Source: an uncultured Clostridia bacterium
GTDB taxonomy: Bacteria; Bacillota; Clostridia; UBA1381
Reading direction: 5' to 3'
NCBI GenBank assembly: GCA_910585485.1
Contig: CAJUEZ010000015.1
Coordinates: 1-47,083 of the forward strand
DNA length: 47,083 nucleotides
The notes below the pieces were generated by a model. That model was not told the DNA's origin. It did not search any database and worked only from the letters and a program-made list of their open reading frames with translations. Positions 32,201 to 39,654 of this stretch are shown here, in pieces; within the stretch, counting starts at the first letter, position 1; each line of letters starts with the position of its first letter. The position numbers were made by a program, and so were the translations under genes.

Positions 32201-32291
32201 AAAAGCTTTTAAAAAATGAAAATAGAAATAAAGGGGAAACCAAATACCCTTTGTCGGCGTATATTAAGCTGTAACCCGTAAGGCTGTGCAT
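32199..32291 (-). CDS. Leader peptide of carAB (predicted attenuator ORF)
   Basis: A 30-codon ORF starting at ATG 32291, with AAGGAG nine bases upstream, and ending TGA at 32199-32201. The peptide begins MHSLTGYSLIYADKGYLV and ends FLFSFFKSF. Its last ten codons are extremely U-rich (six of them TTT or TTA). The stop codon overlaps the 5' arm of the carA leader terminator by two bases, so a ribosome reaching the stop would cover that arm. It starts about 25 nt after the predicted transcription start. The layout resembles the pyrBI leader peptide of E. coli, in which low UTP stalls RNA polymerase in a U-rich run. Expression is not proven by sequence. Confidence 0.6.
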   Translation of the reverse strand: MHSLTGYSLIYADKGYLVSPLFLFSFFKSF

Positions 32292-32321
32292 ACTGTTTCG
32301 CTCCTTCAATTCATTTATATT

Positions 32322-32350
32322 ATTTTACCACCTTATAATTGATTTGTCAA
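32322..32350 (-). promoter_or_regulatory. Sigma-A promoter of carAB
   Basis: On the minus strand TTGACA (32345-32350) and TAAAAT (32322-32327) have a 17-bp spacer. The expected start is near 32315. Confidence 0.75.
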
Positions 32351-32459
32351 TATATTGCTCGTATTTTACAAAGATATGTCAAGGTTTGTTTAAAATTTCT
32401 AAAAAGACGTATTAATAGCCGACTTATTTTGTACTGTTAACCAAAATGAAAGAAATGTA

Positions 32460-32488
32460 TTGACAATAAAAAAAGTCGAGAGTATAAT
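32460..32488 (+). promoter_or_regulatory. Sigma-A promoter of glnK-amtB
   Basis: TTGACA (32460-32465) and TATAAT (32483-32488) have a 17-bp spacer. The leader to the glnK ATG is ~175 nt and holds two terminators. The 32351-32459 stretch between the divergent promoters is AT-rich with no other clear element. Confidence 0.85.
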
Positions 32489-32520
32489 AAGACCATAGTT
32501 GAGATGATTTGAGCACAATG

Positions 32521-32562
32521 GCGTGTGGATACGGTTTTGAATCGTATACATACGCTTTTTTT
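32521..32562 (+). terminator. First leader terminator of glnK-amtB
   Basis: GCGTGTG...ATACG pairs with CGTAT...CATACGC (32521-32555; one G-T pair and one internal mismatch), followed by seven T's, about 110 nt before glnK. Confidence 0.8.
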
Positions 32563-32603
32563 GTTAAATCAACACCGGCTAAGAAAAATATATTCAAAGA
32601 CAC

Positions 32604-32644
32604 AAAGACGTGTTTGCCGCTTTAAGCGGCAGGCGCGTCTTTTT
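32604..32644 (+). terminator. Second leader terminator of glnK-amtB
   Basis: A 17-bp stem (32604-32620 with 32626-32642, some G-T pairs) has a TTTAA loop and a core GCCGC/GCGGC. It ends in five T's only 25 nt before the glnK start. Confidence 0.8.
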
Positions 32645-32669
32645 GTTTAAGGAAAGGGGCGTTTTGGTC

Positions 32670-33020
32670 ATGGCAGAAATGACGAAAATTGAAATTATCA
32701 CAAGGCAGAGCAAACTGGAAGAATTAAAATCAGCTCTGAATGAAATCGGTATCAATGGTATGACTGTTACTAATGTATTGGGTTACGGTGTCCAAAAAGG
32801 ACAGCGGCATCAGTACAGAGGTGTTGAGTATAATGTTGACCTGCTGCCGAAGGTAAAAGTGGAAATGGTTGTATGCACTGTTCCCGTGGACGATGTTATA
32901 AATACAGCAATCGCGGTACTGCGAACGGGTGAAATCGGAGACGGCAAAATTTTTATTTCTCCTGTATCAAGAGTAATCAAAGTGAGAACAGGCGAAGAAG
33001 ACAGAGAAGCGTTGCTATAA
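32670..33020 (+). CDS. glnK: Nitrogen regulatory protein P-II
   Basis: A 116-residue PII protein that senses 2-oxoglutarate and ATP/ADP and gates the ammonium channel. The T-loop is GYGVQKGQRHQYRGVEYNVD with the Tyr of the uridylylation site conserved, LLPKVKVEMVV follows, and the B-loop is TGEIGDGKIFISPV. The start is ATG 32670 after AGGAAAGGGG; the frame open from 32610 runs through the leader terminator. It is followed by amtB after 31 bases, the classic GlnK-AmtB pair. Whether the Tyr is modified in this organism is unknown. Confidence 0.95.
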   Translation: MAEMTKIEIITRQSKLEELKSALNEIGINGMTVTNVLGYGVQKGQRHQYRGVEYNVDLLPKVKVEMVVCTVPVDDVINTAIAVLRTGEIGDGKIFISPVSRVIKVRTGEEDREALL

Positions 33021-33051
33021 TGCTTAATATATTTGGGAGGATTGATTGATT

Positions 33052-34341
33052 ATGAGTACGGAACTATTAACATCAGCAGTAGACTGCTTTTGGCTGTTCT
33101 TTGGCGGTGTACTGGTGTTTTTCATGCAAACAGGCTTTACGATGGTTGAAGCAGGCTTCACGCGAAGCAAAAATACAGGTAACATTATTATGAAGAATAT
33201 TGTTGACTTTATGTTTGGTTCAATAATATATTGGGTAATCGGATATGGAATTATGTACGGTCACAGTATAGGCGGCTTTATCGGTAAGCCGTTTGGCGAG
33301 ACTTTTTTAAACGGTCTTGCGGGTGTAGTGGGACAGAACAGTGATTTTAATTATACCGCGCTGTTTTTCCAAACGGTATTCTGCGCTACGTCGGCGACTA
33401 TTGTTTCAGGCGCGATGGCAGAGAGAACAAACTTCAAGGCATACTGTATCTATAGTGCCGCAATTTCGCTCTTTATCTATCCGATAGCCGGTCATTGGGT
33501 ATGGGGCGGAGGATGGCTCAGTGAACTGGGCTTCCATGACTTTGCGGGCAGCGCCATAGTACATATGCTTGGCGGAACGCTTTCATTTGTCGGAGCGGTA
33601 ATTCTCGGACCAAGAATCGGTAAGTATACAAAGGACGGTAAGGTAAACGTTATACCGGGTCACAACATTCTTATCGGAGCGCTTGGAGTGCTTATATTGT
33701 GGGTAGGCTGGTTTGGATTTAACCCCGCGTCAACAGGAGGATTGTCTGACGGCGGCGTTGACGTTGCCGCAAAGGTGTTTATTACTACTAATCTTGCTGC
33801 ATGCGCGGCGGCGATTGCCTCAATGTTCTTCACATGGGCTAGATACGGAAAGCCGGACGTGTCAATGACGCTTAACGGTATTCTTGGCGGACTTGTCGCA
33901 ATTACCGCCTCATGTGATGTTGTTTCACCGCTTTCATCTGTGATTATAGGTGTTGTCGGGGGCATACTTATGTGCTTGGCAATTCCGTTCATTGATACAA
34001 AGCTTAAGGTTGACGACCCTGTAGGCGCGATAAGCGTTCACGGTGTATGCGGATTGTGGGGCACAATCGCGGTAGGTTTGTTCGCTGCTGATACAGACGG
34101 ACTGAAGGGATTATTCTGCGGCGGCGGATTTAACGGACTTGGAGTTCAGCTTCTCGGCGCATTGTCGCTAATCGCGTGGGCTGCAGTTTTCGGAGCAGTG
34201 TTATTTGCAGTGCTTAAGGCTGTTGGATTGCTTCGCGCTAAGCCGCATGAGGAAATTGAAGGACTTGATTCGACAGAACATGGTCTTGCGTCGGCATATC
34301 CTGACTTCGTGACATCATTTAATGAGAAGAAGTCTATGTAA
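33052..34341 (+). CDS. amtB: Ammonium transporter (Amt family)
   Basis: A 429-residue membrane protein with about eleven hydrophobic segments. Amt motifs are FMQTGFTMVEAGFTRSKN, SGAMAERTNF, GHWVWGGGWL, HMLGGTLSFVGAVILGPR (twin-His pore region), FGFNPASTGG and HGVCGLWGTIAVGLF. The cytoplasmic tail after AVLKAVGLLR is short and would meet GlnK. I use ATG 33052 with GGGAGG eleven bases upstream; TTG 33046 in frame is the alternative. Transcription depends on read-through of two leader terminators. Confidence 0.95.
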   Translation: MSTELLTSAVDCFWLFFGGVLVFFMQTGFTMVEAGFTRSKNTGNIIMKNIVDFMFGSIIYWVIGYGIMYGHSIGGFIGKPFGETFLNGLAGVVGQNSDFNYTALFFQTVFCATSATIVSGAMAERTNFKAYCIYSAAISLFIYPIAGHWVWGGGWLSELGFHDFAGSAIVHMLGGTLSFVGAVILGPRIGKYTKDGKVNVIPGHNILIGALGVLILWVGWFGFNPASTGGLSDGGVDVAAKVFITTNLAACAAAIASMFFTWARYGKPDVSMTLNGILGGLVAITASCDVVSPLSSVIIGVVGGILMCLAIPFIDTKLKVDDPVGAISVHGVCGLWGTIAVGLFAADTDGLKGLFCGGGFNGLGVQLLGALSLIAWAAVFGAVLFAVLKAVGLLRAKPHEEIEGLDSTEHGLASAYPDFVTSFNEKKSM

Positions 34342-34377
34342 ATTAAGTTAACATCTTTAATAATATATACCCCCTCG

Positions 34378-34405
34378 GAGGACTGCTTATGCGGTCCTCT
34401 TTTTG
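34378..34405 (+). terminator. Intrinsic terminator of glnK-amtB
   Basis: GAGGACTGC pairs with GCGGTCCTC (one T-G pair) around TTAT, followed by T's. Confidence 0.88.
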
Positions 34406-34417
34406 CATAAACGGTTA

Positions 34418-34447
34418 TTGACTATACGCATAATGTTATGATAAAAT
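34418..34447 (+). promoter_or_regulatory. Possible promoter of the broken MATE gene
   Basis: TTGACT (34418-34423) and TAAAAT (34442-34447) have an 18-bp spacer. GAGGGTGG lies before ATG 34483. Confidence 0.45.
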
Positions 34448-34482
34448 AAAACTTAAACTACATATATGAGGGTGGTATCATA

Positions 34483-34665
34483 ATGAGGAAGAAGAGGTTG
34501 AAAAAGAAAATGGACCTGATTCACGGGTCTTTATTGGATAAAATATTGATATTCGCGATGCCTCTTGCAGCAAGAAGTATTCTTCAGCAGTTATTTAACT
34601 CGGCGGACGTTGCGGTAGTCGGACAATTTGCGGGAAGCCGCGCTTTGGCAGCGGTAGGAAGATAA
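34483..34665 (+). pseudogene. MATE-family efflux transporter, N-terminal fragment
   Basis: Sixty codons with a good ribosome site and the typical MATE start: KMDLIHGSLLDKILIFAMPL, then ARSILQQLFNSADVAVVGQF and AGSRALAAVG. Complete members are ~450 residues with twelve membrane segments. Here the frame ends in R-stop directly after AAVG, at the point where family members continue AVG-x-T/S. No later MATE sequence is found in the window. The 3' part of the gene has been lost, and foreign sequence leading into the GH127 gene follows. Confidence 0.75.
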
Positions 34666-34750
34666 TAGCGTACGTCATAATAAGCCGAAAACTTTAAAAA
34701 ACGGAATGTGATATATCTGTAAATTAAAAATACATGGAGAGTGAAACACA

Positions 34751-37747
34751 GTGTTTAGTGAATATAATAAACGCACCGCAAGCGCGGAGGCGGCATATAA
34801 GGACTATTGTAAACTTAACCTTGGAACAACCGAACTTACAGACAGCGCCAAACTTCCGCAAAAGGGCGCAAACGGCAGTAGTATTATATGGTCGTGCGCG
34901 GACAGCAGTGTAATCGGAGCTGATATGACAATAACCGCGCCCTTGCCGGGTGAGGCTGATAAGCGTGTTACGCTTACAGCTACGGTTAAAAACGGCGGTA
35001 TGGCATACAAAAAAGCCTTTGACGTGACTATTCTTGCCAAGCCGTCAATTATCGGACTTTCCGATTACAGTATGGCGGATGTTGAAATGAAAGATGGTTA
35101 TCTTATCAACGGCACAGAGAAAATGGAGGATTACCTCAAATCTTTTGATATTGATAAATGTGTTTCGGGCTTCAGACGCACAGCAGGGCTATCCTCAGAA
35201 TCAAATACCTACGGCGGCTGGGAAACAAGTCTTATTGCAGGTCATGCAATAGGACACTATATAACCGCGCTTGCGCAGGGGTATAACAACACAAACGATG
35301 CAGATTTGATAGCCAAGTCAAACGCCCTTATTGACGCTCTCTATGACGCGCAGGTTAAGACGGACGGACAGAACGGGCAAAATGTGAAAAAAGGCTATCT
35401 TTTTGCGACAACAGGCGCATGGAGCGGTGGAACGGTTGTTTCGGGCGAAGAGCAGTTTGATAATGTTGAGACAGACAAAACCAATATAATCAAACAGGCG
35501 TGGGTTCCGTGGTACACAATGCATAAAATTCTTTCAGGACTTGTTGACACATATAAACTGACCGGCAATGAGAGGGCGCTGGAAATGGCTGACGCGCTCG
35601 GAACGTGGGTGTATAACAGAGTGGGCGGTTATGATAAGGCAATGCAAAACCGAGTGCTGAATACTGAATACGGCGGCATGAACGATGTTTTGTATGAGTT
35701 GTATAAAATAACAAAAGACCCCAATCATGCGAAAGCGGCGCATATGTTTGACGAAATAAGCCTGTTTGACAGCATTTATAACGGCGAGGATATTCTTGCA
35801 GGTAAGCACGCAAATACGACAATCCCCAAAATTATAGGCGCGCTCAGCCGTGTAAGGGCGATAGACGCAACATGCGGAAAGCTTGAAACAGACGCTCCCG
35901 ACAAAACGCATAACCGAGAATATTACTTAAAGGTTGCCCAAAACTTTTGGGATATAGTTGTAAACGGACATTCGTACATTACGGGCGGAAACAGCGAAAA
36001 CGAGCATTTCCGCGCGGCGCATACGGAAAATGCGTTTCGGAATAATGTAAACTGTGAAACCTGCAACACATATAATATGCTTAAACTGTCGCGCGAATTG
36101 TATAAGCTTACGGGCGATAAGAAGTATATAGATTATTATGAGGGCACATATCTGAACGCTATTATATCCAGTCAAAATCCTGAGACGGGTATGACAATGT
36201 ACTTTCAGCCCATGGCTACGGGCTATCAGAAGGTGTATTCGTCCAGGTGGGACGATTTCTGGTGCTGTACGGGCTCGGGTATGGAGAGCTTTACAAAGCT
36301 TACCGACAGTATTTATTATAAGGGTGACGGAAGAATTGTCATAAACCAATATATCAGCTCAGTTCTTACCGATACGGAAAACAACATAAGGCTTACGCAG
36401 GCTTCGTCACTTCCTGATGACGAAACGTCAACGCTTACCGTTGAGCCTGTTAACGGTGATGAGCAAAACTCAAAAATCACGCTCAGAATACCTGAATGGT
36501 CAGCGTCACAGCCGGTTATAAAGGTAAACGGCGATGCGGTAAGTTATATACAGTCAGCAGGTTATGCCGAGCTTGACCGCAAATGGAAATCAGGCGATAC
36601 GATTGAAATAACGATGCCGATGGAAATGCGCGCCTATGGACTTTATGACAGCGACACCATAACCGCGTTTAAGTACGGTCCTACTGTTTTGAGCGTTGGT
36701 TTGGGCAGTGAGGATATGGCGGAGGAAAATCACGGTATGGCGGTGCATAAGCCAAAAAATAAGGCAGATGTAAACGAGTATGTTATAATCAATTCTGATT
36801 ACGGCACGCGTGAGGAATGGCTTGCAAATCTTGATAAGAATATGGAAAAAACCGTTGGCAAGCTTGAATTTACAATGAAGAATACCGACCGGACACTTGT
36901 ATTTACTCCGCATTATAAACGCCATAACGAGCGTTACGGAATTTACTGGTATGTCACGGGAATGACGGAGGAGGAACAGCAGGAGCAGATACTTGCAGGC
37001 AAGAAATCAGGACGCGACGGGAATATAATAATTGACTCGATTGAGCCTTCGCATGACCAGCAGGAGAACGGTCACGGATATTCAGAGGAAAACTCAACAG
37101 GCGTTGAGGGTACGGGAATGATGACCAATTACCGCGAGATACGCCAAGGGGGTTATGTTGATTATCAGATGGCGGTTAAAAAGGGAGGTAAGAACTATCT
37201 TGCAGTTGCCTATCATTCAAGCGATGCGGGCAGAAAAGTGAGTATCTATGCAGGCGATACGAAGCTTGCTGATGCGGAGGCAAGCGGAAAGAGCGAAACG
37301 ATATTTTATGAGATACCGCAGGAAACAGTTGAAACGGCTACAGCGTCAACTGCCGACACGATAAAAGGCAAAGACGCACTGCATATTATATTCAGAGCTA
37401 ACCGAGGCACAGACGCGCCGAAGCTCTGCGATACGGTTAAAGTTGTGACCGATTACGGCAAAAATCCATCGCTTGTCGGTTTGACATTTGATGCGGGCGA
37501 GTTGACTCCGCAGTTTTGTTCAGACACAACGGAATATATATTAGCCATTCCTGACGGCACAGCAAGCGTAACGCTTAAAACAACGCCTGCCGATAAATAC
37601 GGACTTGTTTATGTAAACGGAACATTGATAAACGATATTATATCAAAAACTGTTGCGGTTTCAGATGCGCCGCTCATAATAACGTCATATGCCGAGGACC
37701 ACGAAACGGCAAAGACTTATAAGATTACATATACAATGAGTTCGTGA
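34751..37747 (+). CDS. GH127 beta-L-arabinofuranosidase with Ig-like and cadherin-like domains, possibly 5'-truncated
   Basis: A 998-residue enzyme predicted to remove beta-L-arabinofuranosyl units from plant glycans. Domains: an atrophied bacterial Ig-like domain at ~13-93, the GH127 (DUF1680) catalytic region at ~100-670, a beta-sandwich region at ~760-880, and a cadherin-like beta-sandwich at ~905-997. The zinc/nucleophile residues of the family are visible as E436 and C438 in NCETCNTYN and C505-C506 in FWCCTGSG; C505 is the likely nucleophile. The start is a GTG at 34751, just after an in-frame stop, with a weak ribosome site. No signal peptide precedes domains that are normally extracellular. 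The gene begins ~85 bases after the broken MATE gene, so its 5' end may be lost. Confidence 0.85.
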   Translation: MFSEYNKRTASAEAAYKDYCKLNLGTTELTDSAKLPQKGANGSSIIWSCADSSVIGADMTITAPLPGEADKRVTLTATVKNGGMAYKKAFDVTILAKPSIIGLSDYSMADVEMKDGYLINGTEKMEDYLKSFDIDKCVSGFRRTAGLSSESNTYGGWETSLIAGHAIGHYITALAQGYNNTNDADLIAKSNALIDALYDAQVKTDGQNGQNVKKGYLFATTGAWSGGTVVSGEEQFDNVETDKTNIIKQAWVPWYTMHKILSGLVDTYKLTGNERALEMADALGTWVYNRVGGYDKAMQNRVLNTEYGGMNDVLYELYKITKDPNHAKAAHMFDEISLFDSIYNGEDILAGKHANTTIPKIIGALSRVRAIDATCGKLETDAPDKTHNREYYLKVAQNFWDIVVNGHSYITGGNSENEHFRAAHTENAFRNNVNCETCNTYNMLKLSRELYKLTGDKKYIDYYEGTYLNAIISSQNPETGMTMYFQPMATGYQKVYSSRWDDFWCCTGSGMESFTKLTDSIYYKGDGRIVINQYISSVLTDTENNIRLTQASSLPDDETSTLTVEPVNGDEQNSKITLRIPEWSASQPVIKVNGDAVSYIQSAGYAELDRKWKSGDTIEITMPMEMRAYGLYDSDTITAFKYGPTVLSVGLGSEDMAEENHGMAVHKPKNKADVNEYVIINSDYGTREEWLANLDKNMEKTVGKLEFTMKNTDRTLVFTPHYKRHNERYGIYWYVTGMTEEEQQEQILAGKKSGRDGNIIIDSIEPSHDQQENGHGYSEENSTGVEGTGMMTNYREIRQGGYVDYQMAVKKGGKNYLAVAYHSSDAGRKVSIYAGDTKLADAEASGKSETIFYEIPQETVETATASTADTIKGKDALHIIFRANRGTDAPKLCDTVKVVTDYGKNPSLVGLTFDAGELTPQFCSDTTEYILAIPDGTASVTLKTTPADKYGLVYVNGTLINDIISKTVAVSDAPLIITSYAEDHETAKTYKITYTMSS

Positions 37748-37757
37748 ATATGAAAAA

Positions 37758-37787
37758 GAAACCGAACAGCTTATTGCTGTTCGGTTT
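37758..37787. terminator. Bidirectional intrinsic terminator
   Basis: AAACCGAACAGC pairs with GCTGTTCGGTTT around TTATT between the convergent GH127 gene and rqcH. The rqcH stop codon (37771-37773) lies in the loop. Confidence 0.88.
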
Positions 37788-39522
37788 TAAAATCCTTTGG
37801 TGTCACGTAAACAGTATTGTAATTGTCATATATTACCATTCCTGGTTTTGCGCCGCTCGGCTTTTTCACATTTTTAATTTGAGTAAAATCAACTGGCACT
37901 TGGGAAGATTCGCGCCCTTTGGAGTAATAGGCTGCAAGCTGTGCCGCTTCGGTAATTGTGCTTTTGGGAACATCTTTGTCAACTCCTAATTTGATAATTG
38001 TATGCGAGCCGTGAATCCCTTTTGTATGAAACCATAAGTCAGATGAGTTGGCGAATTTTGTGGTCAGATAATCGTTTTGGGAGTTGCTTTTTCCTACATA
38101 TATGTCAAAACCGTCTCGGCTGATAAAGTGCATAGGCTTTGAAACTGCTTGTTTTTGACGTTTTGCGCTTACTTTTCGGGTCATATAACCTTCGGAAATA
38201 AGTTCCGCGCGTATTGCGTTTAAATCCTCGTCAGTGTCGGCATTTTCTACTGCCGAAAGTGTGCTTTCGAGATACTCCAAGTCGTTTTCGGCGTTTGAAA
38301 TTTGTTTGGCGGCTTCTGTTTCGGCAGTTTTCGCTTTATTATATTTTTTATAGTATCTCTGCGCGTTTTGAGATGGAGTAAGCTGCGGTGATAGGGGAAT
38401 TGTCACAAACGGAGCGTTTTCCTCATAATAATTCTGAACTTCGATTTCAGTTTGTCCCTGAGTTATATTATAGAGATTAGCCATAAGCAAATCGCCGTAA
38501 ATTTTATGTTTTTCCTTATTTTGCGAATCGGATAATGTTTTTGAAAGTATAACAAGCTTTTTTGATGTTCGTTCAATGTTATTTGTGAGAAGCTTTATAA
38601 GTCCCGCGCTTTTTTGACGAATACGCTCGTGCATATCTCGAGTTTTATAAAAATTGTCAAGCAAATCGCTGATACTGTCAAAGACTTTTGTATGCGCCAG
38701 TCCCTTATATTGAGTTATAGGCGTGGCGCTGAAATCCATAAGATTATTCGAGGCATCGTTTATTATCATGCACGGTTCAAATTGGTTTAGTGAAACCGAT
38801 TTTGCAAGCTTTACTGTTTCATACAGTATTTTATTTTTGCCGCTGTCCGTAAGTTCGACGTTTTTCACATCTGTTCTGCCGCAGGATTTGTAAATAATTT
38901 CACGAGCGGTAAGAGGGCTTATACCCGCGATAGACGACATGATTGCCTTGTCCGCGCTTTGAACAGGAGATGAAAAATCAATTATAGCTGTTTCTTTGAT
39001 GTCGATAAGATCGGTTTTGTTTTGCGGCGGAGGTGATACATAATTCATTCCGGGCATCAGCTGTCTTACGGAACTTACAGTAAAATCAATATGCTTTATA
39101 CAGTCGATAATTTTCATGTCCTGATTTGTCAGTATAATATTTGAATGTCTGCCCATAATTTCAGCTATAAGATATTTTGTTGTCAAATCCCCAAGGTCAT
39201 CATAACTCTCTATTGAAAATTTTATAATTCTTTCAAAATCAACCTGCTCTATATTGGTTATTTTTCCGCTTCCGATGTGCTTGCGAAGAAGCATGCAGAA
39301 CATTGGAGCAGTTATCGGATTTTTCTTAGACACGCTTGTAAAATGCACTCTCGGATGCGCTGAACTTGCGGAAATTACAAGCTTAAAGCTGTCTGAGAGA
39401 GTGCGTATATGAATTGTGATTTCGTCCTTTTCAGGCTGGTGTATTTTATCTATACGTCCGTTTATCAGATTCTCGCGTAATTCATTTGTCAGACAACGGA
39501 CAGTGACTGCGTCAAAAGCCAT
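37771..39522 (-). CDS. rqcH: Rqc2 homolog RqcH (NFACT family)
   Basis: A 583-residue ribosome-quality-control protein that adds C-terminal alanine tails to nascent chains stalled on 50S subunits; the family was formerly called fibronectin-binding. NFACT-N starts AFDAVTVRCLTNELRENLIN. A HhH region and a coiled-coil middle (~270-450) follow, and the NFACT-R domain has SRDGFDIYVGKSNSQNDYLT with DLWFHTKGIHGSHTII. The start is ATG 39522 with GGAGGG five bases upstream; the frame to 39570 crosses the promoter. Single-gene unit. Confidence 0.93.
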   Translation of the reverse strand: MAFDAVTVRCLTNELRENLINGRIDKIHQPEKDEITIHIRTLSDSFKLVISASSAHPRVHFTSVSKKNPITAPMFCMLLRKHIGSGKITNIEQVDFERIIKFSIESYDDLGDLTTKYLIAEIMGRHSNIILTNQDMKIIDCIKHIDFTVSSVRQLMPGMNYVSPPPQNKTDLIDIKETAIIDFSSPVQSADKAIMSSIAGISPLTAREIIYKSCGRTDVKNVELTDSGKNKILYETVKLAKSVSLNQFEPCMIINDASNNLMDFSATPITQYKGLAHTKVFDSISDLLDNFYKTRDMHERIRQKSAGLIKLLTNNIERTSKKLVILSKTLSDSQNKEKHKIYGDLLMANLYNITQGQTEIEVQNYYEENAPFVTIPLSPQLTPSQNAQRYYKKYNKAKTAETEAAKQISNAENDLEYLESTLSAVENADTDEDLNAIRAELISEGYMTRKVSAKRQKQAVSKPMHFISRDGFDIYVGKSNSQNDYLTTKFANSSDLWFHTKGIHGSHTIIKLGVDKDVPKSTITEAAQLAAYYSKGRESSQVPVDFTQIKNVKKPSGAKPGMVIYDNYNTVYVTPKDFKTEQQ

Positions 39523-39555
39523 AATTCCCTCCATATTTGTTAATTTGCTAAATAT

Positions 39556-39584
39556 AATATACCATAACATAGAAAAAAAAACAA
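39556..39584 (-). promoter_or_regulatory. Likely promoter of rqcH
   Basis: On the minus strand TTGTTT (39579-39584) and TATATT (39556-39561) have a 17-bp spacer. Confidence 0.5.
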
Positions 39585-39593
39585 TAAAAAATA

Positions 39594-39622
39594 TTGATTA
39601 ATGGAAGATAATGTGATATAAT
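39594..39622 (+). promoter_or_regulatory. Sigma-A promoter of the stalk-domain protein gene
   Basis: TTGATT (39594-39599) and TATAAT (39617-39622) have a 17-bp spacer and a TGATATAAT extended -10. Confidence 0.75.
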
Positions 39623-39654
39623 GTATTTAATTTTGAAATTTGGAGGAGAGTAAA

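Larger units (their letters stand above)
32495..32669 (+). ncRNA. Structured glnK-amtB leader with a candidate ANTAR-type antitermination hairpin
   Basis: The leader contains GCAC-AATGGC-GTGT at about 32511-32525, a short hairpin whose hexaloop has A at position 1 and G at position 4, as in ANTAR-protein target hairpins. Its 3' strand is the 5' arm of the first terminator (32521), so the two are mutually exclusive. A convincing first (P1) hairpin is not clear. The assignment is inference. Confidence 0.4.

Noticed and set aside
32230..32252. AAAGGG/CCCTTT hairpin in the carA leader as an antiterminator
   Set aside because: It is only 6 bp with an 11-nt loop and shares no bases with the terminator arms, so it cannot act as a direct competitor.
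32124..32321. PyrR-binding site or T-box in the carA leader
   Set aside because: No PyrR-loop consensus and no T-box GGTGG...CCGCG sequence. The leader is explained better by a short ORF and a terminator.
34666..34750. Signal peptide or earlier start for the GH127 protein in another frame
   Set aside because: A stop codon lies directly upstream in frame, and no frame shows a hydrophobic signal sequence in this gap.
37744..37989. 81-codon plus-strand ORF after the GH127 gene
   Set aside because: It starts in the GH127 stop region, spans the terminator and lies opposite the rqcH 3' end.
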